Source of the DNA: Magicicada septendecula
Lineage: Eukaryota; Arthropoda; Insecta; Hemiptera; Cicadidae
Reading direction: 5' to 3'
DNA length: 64,000 nt
NCBI GenBank assembly: GCA_034769895.1
Contig: CM068367.1
Span: 1,316,727,046-1,316,791,045, forward strand
In this document: positions 11,344-23,352 of the stretch, in pieces
How the letters are laid out: every line of letters begins with the position of its first letter
Numbering within the stretch: position 1 is the stretch's first letter
Notes under the pieces: model-generated
Seen by the model: the letters and a program-made list of their open reading frames with translations, nothing else
What the model was told of the DNA's origin: nothing
Databases searched by the model: none
Made by a program: the position numbers and the translations under genes

Positions 11344-11989
11344 AATAAAAGGTACTGATTTGTATTGATTTATATATATTACCGGCAAAGTATGTAATCA
11401 GGCATTCTATAGAATACCTAGGCATTTTATACAATGCTGAATCCAGCCGGCAAAGTATGAATAAAACACATTTCATACATTGCCTAGGCATTGTATAGAA
11501 TGCCTAACGTCTTCTAGGTAATATACAGAGACAATGTGTGGTCTATTGGTTTCATGTCACAACATGAATCCCCCCTAAGTCACCCCGTACCGCTGTACCA
11601 CGCCTACCTCCCACTGATCTTCAGTAACGTCCAAGATGTCGCAACCACATGCTGAGGGGCAAATGACCGCGTTGCTTTAATGCGAGTTCGATTTGACGCT
11701 GACATATCTCAGCTTTGAAGTTCTATTGCTAAAAACAGTCCTTTTTCTCAGTGATGGTGACTATCATAAGCTAGTGTTGACATGCATGCTGCTAAGAAGA
11801 AAGAACAGAAGGACCACGGGATTACTGGCTACTGAATAGTACGATGTATGCTTGTTTGAAAATAAAAGCAAACTAATTCATCCCCTCAAGCAAGGTGATA
11901 GTGCTATTCAGTTTTATGTCAGTGATACAGAGTTATTTGATGTACTGCATGAGCCCACTTAGCGATAGGCCATGGAGGCAGAGACAGAA

Positions 11990-13460
11990 TGTTAAAAGAA
12001 CTTTCTGTTAAGTACAAAAACATTACACGTCATGATGTTGAACTATACCTTCATTTGTGTGAGCCTTGTCAAAAAAAGCAAAGAGGTGTAAAAAAGGGTA
12101 CAGTCGTAAAACCAATAATTTCATCCAAGTTTAACTCTCGTTGCCAGGTTTGACCTCATCGATTTCCAATCCCAGCCAGAGAGAAATTTTAAGTTTGTTA
12201 TGGTTTATTTTGTTGTCCTTCGGGCCTTCTGAAGAAGTTGCGTACTACATCGTTGATATTTTTACGCTATTTGGAGCTCCGTCTATTTTAGTCTGATAAC
12301 AGTAGAGAATTTTCTAATAAAATTGTAAATAATTGAAAGAATATTGGCCTTCATTAAAAATTGTTCATGGTAAGCCCCGGTCATTCACAAAGTCAGAGCA
12401 GTGTCGAACAGGCAAATCAGGACATTGAAAATATGATTGCAACCTGGATGCAAGATTGAGAAAACCGACCAATGGAGTGAGGGCCTACGGTTTGTTCAGT
12501 TGATAAAAAATAAAAGCCTTACACTCTGGCATCAAATGATCACCCTATGAAGCTCTCTTTGGATGTAAAGTTAAGGTATGGCTTACTACATCCTCGATTC
12601 CCCATGATATGTTAGATACTCTTGAAAGTGAAGAAGATCTCAAACAAGTCATCAACAATATACAGACTACACAAAATACCAATACCGGTATAACTGATCG
12701 ACCCTACCATGCCTAACCTAATTCAGGCAACAGAACTTGCAAGCACTTCAACTGTAAGCACTGATCCTGTAGAGCATTCTAGCGCAGCCAAAACCACCGA
12801 CAAAAATCACCCTTTAGACGCAGCCCAAGAATCCGCCCAAATCCGAAAACGGCATGCTGTGTTTGTTCAAACGAAACTTTTGGTTCTGGAAAGTGTGTAG
12901 AGTGCTGCAGAGATATGCATAGTACGTGTGGACATTTTTTTGAACACTAGTGGAAATAAGTGTGACGATGGCAAGAAGCTGTGTATTCTCTGCTTCAAAG
13001 CAAAAAATGCAACTGAAGAAAGAAAAAGATCAAAATCATTTCTAGAACTTCAGGCAAAAAAGATGAAATCTGATTCTGACAAAAAATTTCCTCCAGTTCC
13101 TGTGGGTGCATCTATTCATGTTCCAATTCCTGAAGTAGACGGGGGGGGGGGGCATCCTAGCAATCGTCGTGAGTATGACAGAAGACGGATTTTATAAACG
13201 GGAACCACTAACGGATTGTTAAAGCAGTTGTACACAAGATCGCAGTTTACTGTATGCTCAAGACCACTAATGGGAGTTGTTCCTGACAAGAAACCGCACT
13301 TCGTTCTGCTGCTGCTACTGCCCAATCATCAGGATCCGGACAAGGGTTCATAAAATGTGTGTGCAAGACTAAATGTCAAAATAAAAAATGTAATTGTGTA
13401 AAAAATGAAAGAAAGTGTACTTCAAAATGTCACAGCTCTCTGTCTTGTTGTAATAAGTAG
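11990..13460 (+). pseudogene. Ginger-like integrase/transposase with CXC tail, broken
   Basis: Broken gene for an integrase-type recombinase related to those of Ty3/gypsy. In order: a zinc-binding-like segment with LYLHLCEPCQKKQRGVKKG near 12045-12105; the start of the catalytic core with DLIDFQSQPERNFKF near 12150-12200, one frameshift inside; the second acidic block SDNSREF near 12292-12312; and the glutamate block SQSSVEQANQDIE near 12388-12430. Later come IPEVD near 13122-13140, TEDGFYK, LKQLYTRSQFTVC, and the tail GFIKCVCKTKCQNKKCNC to SSLSCCNK ending at a stop at about 13460. That tail is a CXC (tesmin-like) cysteine cluster known from KRBA2-like proteins. Several stops and frameshifts, one at a run of eleven G (13140-13151), leave no functional protein. 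Confidence 0.7.
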
Positions 13461-13802
13461 AGTATATTCCATATATTTAGAATTAATAAATACCAATAAC
13501 ATCTAATGTATTTTTAAAACCAGATTGGTTAAAAAACGTTCTTATGCAGTATAATTTAATAAAATAGTATCTGAACATAATTAAGTAGAGAATAGATAAT
13601 CTTGAAATGTCATACAAAAGTTCTCCTCTGTGTAAAATTAAACAATTATGTGTGATTTTATAATAAAATGTTTTCATTTTGACCGTAGTAAGCTTATTTT
13701 ACACTTTGCCTAAAGAATCACTGGCATTATATAGAATGCCTAGGAAATATACAGAATCCCTAGGAAAGTATAAAAAACATTTGAAAAGTATTCTATTACA
13801 TA

Positions 13803-14083
13803 ATATAATGGCTCCCATGTATACCACCGAAGTAGCTTAGGAGTAGGCAGGGTAGGCTGCCTAATATGAGCCGTACGGCATATAAGGAAGGCAGTGTGGC
13901 CAGCACTACGCTTCAGCCACCCATTATTATCCCCAGAATGTTATCCAAGGTACTCATTTTCAACAGGCTGAGTCGACCTGGGGGATAAAAATGCACCTTG
14001 ATTTTATGGTGCGGGACCGGGAATTAACCCGGGACCTTTAGATTAGTAGCCAGGTGCCATACCCACTGGTCTACTGAGCCGCC
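13803..14083 (-). mobile_element. tRNA-derived SINE
   Basis: A 281-bp insertion flanked by a perfect 13-bp target duplication, attctattacata, at 13790-13802 and 14084-14096. On the minus strand it begins GGCGGCTCAGTAGACCAGTG, a degenerate box A region. About 50 bases on comes CCGGGTTAATTCCCGG, a T-arm hairpin with box B character. A non-tRNA body of about 200 bp follows. This is the expected layout of an RNA polymerase III-transcribed SINE. It sits within the right terminal region of the Ginger-like element and is therefore younger. Confidence 0.85.
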
Positions 14084-14718
14084 ATTCTATTACATACTTT
14101 CCCTAAAAACTCCAGGCACTGTATGAAATGCCTAGTATTCTATAGAATGCCTGGATTACATACTTTGCCGGTAACATATATACTGTTATAATATAATTTA
14201 ATATAATATTATATAGAGTTATCTGATATGTTTTTATTGATAATTACAGTAACATTAATAATTACAGTGAAGCTTTATCAAAATTCTCTCATGTAGAGGG
14301 CGATTGCACGACATAAGGTAATCATTCAAATAGGTTACCTTATAAAGGACAATATATTTTACAGAACATCTCATTATCATTTGTGGAATATTTATATAGT
14401 AATATCAATAAATAAATTTGTGTGAATCGTAATGAAAATGTGTTAAGTTATTTCAATGTCATCTACCTAACCTATATACTGTGCTCACGAGTTCATCTAA
14501 CGAATTTGAGAATCTTCTGAGAAGGTAAGGTTTTATTTTAAATTGTTTTTACAGGGAAAGCTGATACGGTTTCCACATTCCATCTATAAAAATGTTGGTG
14601 GAAACTCAAGGGCTTATAGTTTTTTGGAATCTTCTGAAAGTAAGCAAAGGTAAGTAAAGTAGTATCGGGGTTTTCTTTTCTTCTCTTCTTCTTATTATCT
14701 GTACAATTAAACCATAAA

Positions 14719-15090
14719 ACTGATTCATAAGGAAGCAGAAAATAGCCTTAATGTAGGAGATAGAACAGATGTGAACCCTTAAAAATTAGATTTGTTATAC
14801 GTGAATTCTTGCACCCTGAAAAGTTACAGTGTTGAAAAATGCTTATTCTCTAATATAATGTTCTAAACAGCTAGGACAGTGCCGCAATGGGAACTGACCT
14901 GAAGATGTCCCACCTGATAGTGAAGGCATGGAAGATATAATTTGTAAAGACGTATCACACCCAGATAGGTTCAAATATTGACACTGTACCTTTATCCATA
15001 ATGTAACTACATTGATGATTGTGTTACGATGCATTTAACAACATATGTTTCATCTTCTGTACACCACACTTGTGGAGTCAAAATGTTAAA
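14719..15090. repeat. Dispersed repeat family R1, copy 2
   Basis: Diverged second copy of the repeat at 10227-10600, in the same orientation, with small insertions near 14765-14830. Confidence 0.6.
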
Positions 15091-15940
15091 ATAAAATAGA
15101 AGACATTGCAAACAAATCAATAAGCTGTAACTACCTTAAACATTTTTTAACACATATACTTACATGCTGAAGTAAGATATTTACAAGAAAATAAGAGATT
15201 TTTTTAATAGCCAGATTTGAAACATAAAAAATATACTGAGTTACAAATCTGTGGGTTTCTCAGAATTGCATGTAAAACCTACTCCAGGAATATAAAATAT
15301 TCACACTGATTCTACATGTTCAAAATGGGGTTGGGAACCACACATTTATCATAAAGGGAATTAAAAAAAAAATTAAAAAAAAATGTTAATAAACAACACA
15401 CAGGCCCCCCTCCCACAAAATAGCAAAAACAACCAGACAAAATAATCAGAGAAACATAAAACTCAGCAACAACACCTCTATCAAAAACAACATTGACCTA
15501 GTCAGGAAAACTGAACACATACACATCCCACATAACTCAACTCTGGCATCTTTTGATATAACCAATTTATACACTAATGTCCCCATCAAAGAAACCATAC
15601 AAACACTAGAACAACTACTCAGACAAAACAACACACCTGAAACACACATACAAGAAATCATCACACTTACCAGAAATAAATAACTGAAGCAAAATTACTT
15701 ACATACAATAGCAAAATATACACACAAACAGAAGGACTCCCGATGGGATCCCCCATATCAGGAATACTAGCAGAAATATATATGCACAACATTGAACAGA
15801 ACCACATAATAAACAACAACAAATACACTAACAAAATTATATACTGGCACAGGTATGTAGATGACTATATTACTTTTATTCAAAAGGCAACAACAAGACA
15901 AGTTGAAAACTTCCACAAATACATAAACACTATACACCAC

Positions 15941-16026
15941 AAATTAAAATTTACACTGGAAACTGAACAAAACAATAGTATAACACCACAAATTAAAATT
16001 TACACTGGAAACTCTGAACAAAACAT
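15941..16026 (+). repeat. Short tandem duplication inside PLE3 RT
   Basis: A segment containing caccacaaattaaaatttac and the following tggaaact.gaacaaaac appears twice in direct succession, with a 2-base difference. It disrupts the RT frame between motif C and the thumb. Confidence 0.8.
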
Positions 16027-16956
16027 ATAGTATAAATTTTCTAGACCTAACAATTAACAAAACTAACAATACACACATGTACAAAATATACAGGAAACCA
16101 ACCACAACCGACATGGTTATACACAACACATCAAACCACCCCAACACATCAAACCACCCAACACAACATAAACATGCGGCCTTCAACCATATGCTCCATA
16201 GACTAACTAAAATACCCCTAAATAAACAAGATTACACCGACGAACTCAACACAATAAAATACATAGCAATAAAAAAACGGTTATAACCCCAATTTAATAA
16301 ACATACTACACAAACGCATCAAAAACAAAAACAACAAAACACTTAATACCATCAACACACAACACAATAAGTACATCACACTCACATACCACAACTCATA
16401 CACACACAAAATCGCCAATACATTCAGAAAACACAAATACAAAATAGCATTCAGAACAACCAATACCATCAAAAAACACATCAGTAATACAAACACAGAC
16501 ATAGACAAATATAACAAAACAGGTGTTTACAAATTAAATTGTAATGACTGCAATAGTTTCTACATAGGCCAGACGGGAAGATCTTTTTCATCCCGTTATT
16601 CCGAACACTTAAAAGCTTTAACCAACAACAATATACACTCTGCATTTGCCACACACATACACACAGAAAACCACAGTTACACCAACATAGACACTAATCT
16701 TGAAATTTTACATTACATACCCAAAGGTCAAAAACTCAACACAACTGAACAATACGAAATATATAAACACCACACAACACAACCAAACAACATACTCAAC
16801 GATCAATTACAATATAAATCACATACACTTTTTGACACAATTATACAGAAAACAAACAGTAAGTTGAATCCCCGCGCCAATCCCCTTCCTCCACACACCA
16901 CCCCCACTTCACCTTCCACACAACCGTTACAAAATGCTGGCAGTCTGTTACCAAAG

Positions 16957-16989
16957 CTGAAGAAGGCGGATACTAAGCCGAAACGCGTA
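16957..16989 (+). ncRNA. Hammerhead-like motif, PLE3 3' end
   Basis: CTGAAGA at 16957, one A, stem II closed by GGC and GCC, GAAAC at 16980, then GCGTA. The core is perfect apart from the extra base. Stem III is minimal (palindrome ACGCGT) and stem I has only one clear pair, so it may work only as a dimer or not at all. It overlaps the last codons of the endonuclease frame. Confidence 0.5.
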
Positions 16990-17051
16990 CAATAAAATAG
17001 TAAGTTTTTTCACATGAAAAAAGTTCATTTTTAGTTAAGTAAAAAAAAATG

Positions 17052-17947
17052 GACAATATCACTAATGGAAATTCTTTATGGACTTCAAATCTACATATGT
17101 CATCCAGACAAGCTCTTATATAAGCAAGGATAGGATGGAAATCCCACATAAATTAACAAGAGTTGTGGAATATGCAATCATTAAATCAAACTGCAGCGTG
17201 ACGAATTATTGGAGGCATCTCTAATTTTAATATCAAAAAGATGATTTTAATTAAAATAATTTAAAATTGTTATTTAAAATACTAAGTCCATTTTTATAAA
17301 ATCGTCTTGCTACTCTATAAATGAGATAGTTCTCTCATACAGCACAATTTAATCACACAATGCAAATTGATGTTACTCATTTATTGCCCATGTGCAATGA
17401 CAAAAATTTTTGGTGATGATAATATTTTCAATATTAACTTAACATATTGTATATTATCGTAATGAAATTTCTTGTTAAGTCTCGTTATTCTGTTATTTAT
17501 AACACTAAATATACCAAAATTCTCTAATTTGATATATTAGGAATGCATGCCATAAACAACATTTCAGGACTGCTAAAAGGCCCTTTTTCTTCCATATAAA
17601 ACACATATGTAATGCTGTTGATTATGTCAATTAAATGTTGGACAAACAGTAGTTTAATAAAATTATGTTCACAATTATATTAACCTATTGAGTCTTTATA
17701 ATTAATTATAAAAATCTGCAGCTTGATAATAAAGTTAATTATGGTGTGAAACTTCCATTCATCATGTCAAACATAAGGGCCATTTCTTTTTATTTACTTT
17801 ATTTTGTATTTCTGGAAAACATAAATGCACTCAAATGTTGTTACTTGAATGATAATCATGAATAAATAAATTCTGTGTTTTGTTAATTAAATAGTAATAC
17901 AGTAGTGATAGTAAGACAGTAATGAAATAGTATGTTTTCACACAAAG
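17052..17947. other. AT-rich sequence, no gene seen
   Basis: I find no supported feature. Confidence 0.5.
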
Positions 17948-18053
<106 letters not shown>

Positions 18054-18349
18054 AAATTCTAAATATAACGCTCATGAAAACAGCATGTTCAAATGGATAG
18101 AAATTGCTACTGTAGATATGATGAAATGACAAGAGCTTTATATTTTATATGAAGAAGCTCAGTGAAGATAATATCAACATCAAATCTAAATTCACTGAAT
18201 AATTTCTATGCACGGTCTATTTGAATGATTATTTGGGTAATTTGAGTATGGGAAAAGTTATATGTGCAATAATGTAGTACAAATATGTATATGTGAGTAC
18301 AGGAAAATAATCATGTGCAAGAGCGTTAGATTAAGGTATTACTATAATA

Positions 18350-19471
18350 TGATGGCTGTATCGAAAGTAATCCAAAAGTGGATACAACTTTTTTTATTGA
18401 CTGACAAAGGTCATTCAAATTGTGTATATCTCAAAACCTTTTTATTCACTGTAGAGAATAATGGATGCTACACAGAAGCAACACACAGAAGTACAGTCTA
18501 TCCACCATCCACTGAATGATGTAAAGACCGAAGGAGGGAAAGACAATAATAAAATAAACCATGCAGTGGGAGACCATCAGTTGTGATAACAACCGATATA
18601 ATTCATTGACGAGTAAAGAAACTGACTTGTATGGAAAATCAAGTTACAATATATGAACTTGCAGTACATCTGGACTGTGGTCACAATACCAAAGAGAAGT
18701 TGGTGGAAGGCTTGGAAACCGTGGAGGTGTATGCTCGTGTGTCAGCAACTGACACTCAAGTTTGGAATAGAGAAGAATGAAGGTCTGGTCCAATGTGCTG
18801 GAAGCATTGGACACAGATGTGTTTGTTCCCAACCTAGAGACAAAGGACAGATAGATTACCATTCTTTATGATCTTGAAACAAGGAATCAATCTAGTAATG
18901 GAATTACGCTTTTCTCCTGAGCCTAAAAATTTCAGGAGCCAGTAATCAATTCAGAAAGTCATTGTGGCTGTTTTCATTATTGTATTGTATTGTCAGTACT
19001 GTTTGATATTGTTTTCCTCAATTTTCTGGAACCTGGTCATAACAACAATACCAAGAAGTAAACTGGGACACTCTACAAGTTTAGAGAGAAGCCTCACGAA
19101 AAGGAAGAGACCGAACAAGAACCTAATGTGACCAAAGACATCTTTAGCAACAAATCAAGTGATCTGCAAGTTGCGCTGGTCAATGATCTCCATATTCTAT
19201 AGCCCACGTCTGACACCCTACAGCTTCCACATTTTCTATCATATGATGGACAGTTTGGAGATAATGGTGCAAGACTGCAATTTTTCAAAAAATGAACAAA
19301 AGTTAGATTCACTGATGACTCAAGACACATCGGCTGTGATGGAGTTTGTTAAGGGTTACTCTACCACCACAGCAATTTGTAAGACCTGTGGCAGTTAAAA
19401 AAAATGCCGTATCCCTACTTTATTTTGATAGTTTGTATGAAAAACTTGCACTACTTTCCATACAGCCATTG
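18350..19471 (+). mobile_element. Decayed mariner element
   Basis: Bounded by TA (18348-18349 and 19472-19473) and by imperfect terminal repeats. The left is tgatggctgtatcgaaagta. The right, read on the minus strand, is caatggctgtatggaaagta. At 1.12 kb it is slightly shorter than a full mariner (about 1.3 kb). The interior resembles a mariner transposase with many frame breaks. Confidence 0.7.
18560..19400 (+). pseudogene. Mariner transposase remnant (18.5 kb)
   Basis: Fragments match mariner transposase order: GRPSVVITTD near 18565 (linker before the second helix-turn-helix), a stretch resembling TIYELAVHL near 18645, a segment like VIVAVFIIVL near 18960 at the position of the beta-strand after the first aspartate, and CKLRWSMISIFYSPRLTPYSF near 19165-19225. 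The last corresponds to the family's YSPDLAPSDFHLF with key aspartates lost. No continuous frame remains. The assignment rests on motif order plus the flanking terminal repeats. Confidence 0.55.
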
Positions 19472-19473
19472 TA

Positions 19474-21636
19474 TTTACCTATAAAATATTAAGTTATATA
19501 CATATATATCACTTAACATATATTGAAAGAAAAGTATATTTAATACTTAAATATAACATGCGCAGTCCACCTAACACTAATGGGGCATAGTGGTCCCATT
19601 TCTCAGTGGGGCAGTTACAGACAAGGTGTAGTGGCTTTTACTTTCCTTATATACTCTACAGCTCTAGTAATAATGAAGCCCGATCTACACTAACCCATTT
19701 CCTGTAACGGATATAACTTAACCATTTTATTACTGTACATAACGTACACTCAACTAAACTTACTCAAGCCCTATTTGACTACAAAATCCACAATAGCAGA
19801 TACTTTCTGTAGCTTTAGCTCAAACTTATGACATAACATTATGTTCAACAAAGAAGTTAAATGGGTAACTAAAGACAGTTACATGTTCTTTTTTTTAATC
19901 AAAGTAGAAATGTAAATTTTTTTTGTAAAATAAAAATTAAAAACAAATTTTACTAACTTTATGATTACAGTAAATTTTTAATTTTAATATAATAATAAAC
20001 CATCCTTATATTTTTAATGTGTTTAATATTAAAATTTGGAAATTTTATACATTAGTTGTACAGCTGTATATACATACAGCACAAACATTCATATTATATT
20101 CTTTCTTGCCATAATTATACAAACACTGTGAAAATCTGAACGTTCATCTGTCATTATAAACTCTGAATTCTCATATTTTCAACATCACATTATTTCAACA
20201 GGATACAGTGTGTTATAGCAATTGCCTGCAAATGAAAATTTTATACACAACTGAAAATGCGAGAATGTAGAAACTTTAAACAGAAAAAAATGAATGATAA
20301 AAAACAGAAGTTGAATAGACAGTGATGCAACAAAATATATCAATCTACACGAGAAGTGTTAAAATATTATTGTTTAACATAGTACATGAATAAAGCCTTC
20401 TGTTATAATCATGAATGTAAATTATGCACATGATAAATACTGCCTGCTCAACTGCTAAATTTCTAAATTTATAAAAAAAAAAGATCAAATCATTTCAATA
20501 GTACAACATTTTTGTTGTTGTCATACCAATAGTGTTTCAGCCAGTTTGGTGTACTCATTCATCACTATTTCATAAAAATCTGTGCAGTACATTTTGAGTT
20601 TTTATGTATTTTCAGAATTTTCCTATATTCAATGGTTTATATTTTTTTCTTTAGTGTTCTTTTTTTATATACACTCTGAAGTGTTCTAACTTGTGCAGAT
20701 TTGTAGGAAAAAATCATAACAAACAAATACAGAACCTTAAACACTTCTGATTCATGAACTGCATATATTGTTCCACTCGTATGATGATATTTACGAGATT
20801 CATTTAGATAATGTGCATCGGAAAGTGTAGTTTTGTATTACAATTTTTTTGGTTTAGTGCTTTTTAACTGTTAATGATTTAAAAATATTAGTCTGAATAT
20901 TAGACGTCAATAAGAACAAAGTTTTTAGTACATACAATTATCGTAAGCGTATAGTGAGGGAAGGGGTGAACAGGACCCCCCCCCCAGAAGTCGAAAAAAG
21001 TTGGCGGATTTTGTTTATCTCTTAATTTTTAGGTTGTTTTATTACTTTTTCAGTTTTTTTTAACGCTAATATAATACCTCTTTTTAAATATACAAACATT
21101 TGCATATTGTAATGATTATTACACATCATTTGCATATACGCGTACATTGGAAATATGGAATATAGGAAATCAATTCAGTCAATAAGTACCTTCTACAAAA
21201 TGTTTCAATAACATATATTTTTATTGTTATTACTGTTTACTTCATTCGGATTGATTTCAGAATGTTATCACTCGTTTTTCAAACACTTTAAAGAGAGTAC
21301 TGTTAATTAGTCTTTTTTTTCTTTTGTATGAAGCCGACTCGATGGGACCTCGGACCTCATCCCCTCCCCCTCCAAGGACAGATTCTTGATACGCCACTGA
21401 TCTTAAGGACCTTGTAACAAACTGACCAAACGTAAATCATAAGTGAGGTATACAGAGACCCAAAAACCAACAGGGGCAGAAAGCTAAATGTACCTTCAAA
21501 GAGTTCAGCAAATAATGCAGAAAGAAATATACACACAATTTTAGACTTGACAAATAATGCTGAAATCCCTGCAAATTATAAGTTTTTGTCAGTGTCCCAT
21601 AGAAATTGACACAGAAAAAGTGGATCACCTATTTAA
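19474..21636. other. AT-rich region, possible decayed TE end near 21.4 kb
   Basis: I see no gene. Around 21335-21403 the minus strand begins with agtggcgtatcaagaat and a G-rich run. Many arthropod DNA-transposon or MITE ends look like this. A loosely similar G-rich stretch lies at 20948-20990. I cannot pair the two ends convincingly. Confidence 0.3.
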
Positions 21637-22017
21637 ATGATTTCAATAAGCATATTGTCAGGCACACGGTATGTAAATTTTATGATCGCAGGCAATATCC
21701 AACTTGTGAAGAAAATAAAAAACTTATCGAGAGAAAAAACAGGTTCCACCCGAGGATATAACTCTATATGGAAGGAAATAAGAGGACTTTTAGAAAACAC
21801 ACTGAGCCATGTAACCAATGAAGATTGGATGAAATGTGTGTGCCATGCTAAACAGTTGCAAGAGAAAGATTTTGAGAGAGGTCTCTGTGACAATAATGTG
21901 ACACTGTCATTAATCTGCAGGAAAGTGACGGTGACAGAGATGGATCAGACATTAAATGATGGCAACAAAAGGAAGTTTAAACTGAAGAGGTCTGTAATTA
22001 ACACTGATAGTGAATAA
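21637..22017 (+). pseudogene. Possible DDE transposase C-terminal remnant
   Basis: A 126-codon frame. Residues 55-90 (LSHVTNEDWMKCVCHAKQLQ and following) resemble the C-terminal segment of Tc1/IS630-like transposases in insects, which carries a tryptophan, a cysteine and a histidine followed by lysine and then an acidic tail. No catalytic residues are present, and upstream sequence gives no clear transposase. It could equally be an unrelated open frame. Confidence 0.3.
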
Positions 22018-22811
22018 ATAAAGTAGTAATCAATATTCTTGGATGTTTACAACTAAATATGATGAATTATTACTATTTTATTACATATTTTACAAAAAAT
22101 TATATTTATCTATAATTACTTCTGAAACTCCATTAAACAGTAGTTTAAGAATATGCAATATCTTTTCATACACTAGGTTTATTAAAATGTTAGAATTTAA
22201 TTTCACTTCATGTTTGTTTGTCAGTCAAAATGTCCAGAGTTGACGTTTGGTAACAATTCTACACTGATATCTAAATTGTTTATTTCTTTTCATTTTATAA
22301 GTACTCCCAAATGCCAATGTCAGATTTAAAAATTTACATTCTATAATTATACGCACTGTCTTTTGTCACCAGCACGTTTTACAGTTATAAGTTAGGGTGG
22401 TGCTACAGAAGACAACAAGAAATAAAAAACAGCCCTCAGTTCCAGCAGTGAAGATGGAGGATAAGGAAGCAGCATGGTGGGACAGGTGAACTATGCTGAT
22501 TTTATTTTTAAGAAACTGTATCACATAATACTGCTATAATGCATAACTACAGCACTTTCTATATTTAATTTTAAAAACATGTTCAACATTTTTCTGAAAT
22601 CCCAGAACACATAAAACAACTGGAAACACACAGATAAATCTAGCAATTTCACAATGTACCTAGCAATGTAACAGTAGCTAGTGAGCAAGTAGACTATATA
22701 TGATAACTGATAACCATCCAACCAATAGAAATTCTTTTACATAGTGATAAAAGGCATTTTAAAATTTATATTAACAAGAGACATAGATTTCTTAGACTCA
22801 TGCACTCATAC
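22018..22811. other. Downstream flank of GOLPH3; probable 3' untranslated region
   Basis: AT-rich sequence after the GOLPH3 stop codon on the minus strand. I do not identify a certain polyadenylation site. Several TTTATT strings (AATAAA on the minus strand) occur, and no competing gene is seen. Confidence 0.4.
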
Positions 22812-23060
<249 letters not shown>

Positions 23061-23352
23061 CTAAAAATTATAAAACGAAATAATAGAGCAATCTAGCTAA
23101 AACAGTCTGTAAATAAGATCCAATACAATACACATTTAACTAAAACTGCTTCATATGATCAAGTTCCTTCATTTAAACATGCACAGTAAACTAATCACTA
23201 TATCTAACAAGTCTTTGTTATTTACTTTTTTAGTACATGTATTTATTAGTAAATACAGTGAATGCATTGTAAGTTCTTAATAGTTTCTTGACCCTACCAA
23301 AAATATTACTATTCATTAAGTGGTGCCTCATTAGCTCGTAATATCTGCACTA

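Larger units (their letters stand above)
11379..14174 (+). mobile_element. Ginger-like DNA transposon remnant
   Basis: A 2.8-kb element whose ends are long inverted repeats. The left begins TTACCGGCAAAGTATG at 11379, and the right ends with its exact complement at 14174. At least 55 bp of near-perfect inverted repeat is visible. Both ends contain repeated palindromes built on GGCATTnTATAnAATGCC. The interior (about 11990-13460) encodes a gypsy-type integrase core and a cysteine-rich tail like those of KRBA2-type proteins and Ginger transposons, so I call it Ginger-like. A clear target duplication is not seen. A SINE later inserted into the right terminal region. Confidence 0.7.
15440..16990 (+). 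pseudogene. PLE3 reverse transcriptase / GIY-YIG endonuclease, broken
   Basis: Pieces in order: RT motif A region (HIPHNSTLASFDITNLYTN, about 15521-15577), motif B (MGSPISGILAEIYMHN, from 15743), motif C (WHRYVDDYITF, about 15847), the thumb (YRKPTTTDMVIHNTSNHP, about 16086), then after a frame break GVYKLNCNDC and FYIGQTGRSF of the endonuclease (about 16525-16590), and a lysine-rich C-terminus read through the hammerhead motif. Breaks include a stop near 15681, a 43-base tandem duplication around 15941-16026, an 11-codon repeat near 16136, and a stop at 16284. Architecture and order match PLE4. Confidence 0.85.
15374..17051 (+). mobile_element. Penelope-like element 3 (PLE3), 5'-truncated
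   Basis: PLE remnant bounded by a 12-bp duplication, taaaaaaaaatg, at 15374-15385 and 17040-17051. This is low-complexity but identical and correctly placed. It starts inside the RT domain and continues to the GIY-YIG endonuclease and the hammerhead-like 3' end. There is no inverted 5' arm. The strand is strongly A/C-rich, as in PLE4, which is its closest relative here by protein similarity. Confidence 0.8.

Noticed and set aside
14004..14083. Functional tRNA gene
   Set aside because: The tRNA-like head lacks a full cloverleaf, has a 6-base T loop, and is followed by a 200-bp body inside a 13-bp target duplication, so it is a SINE.
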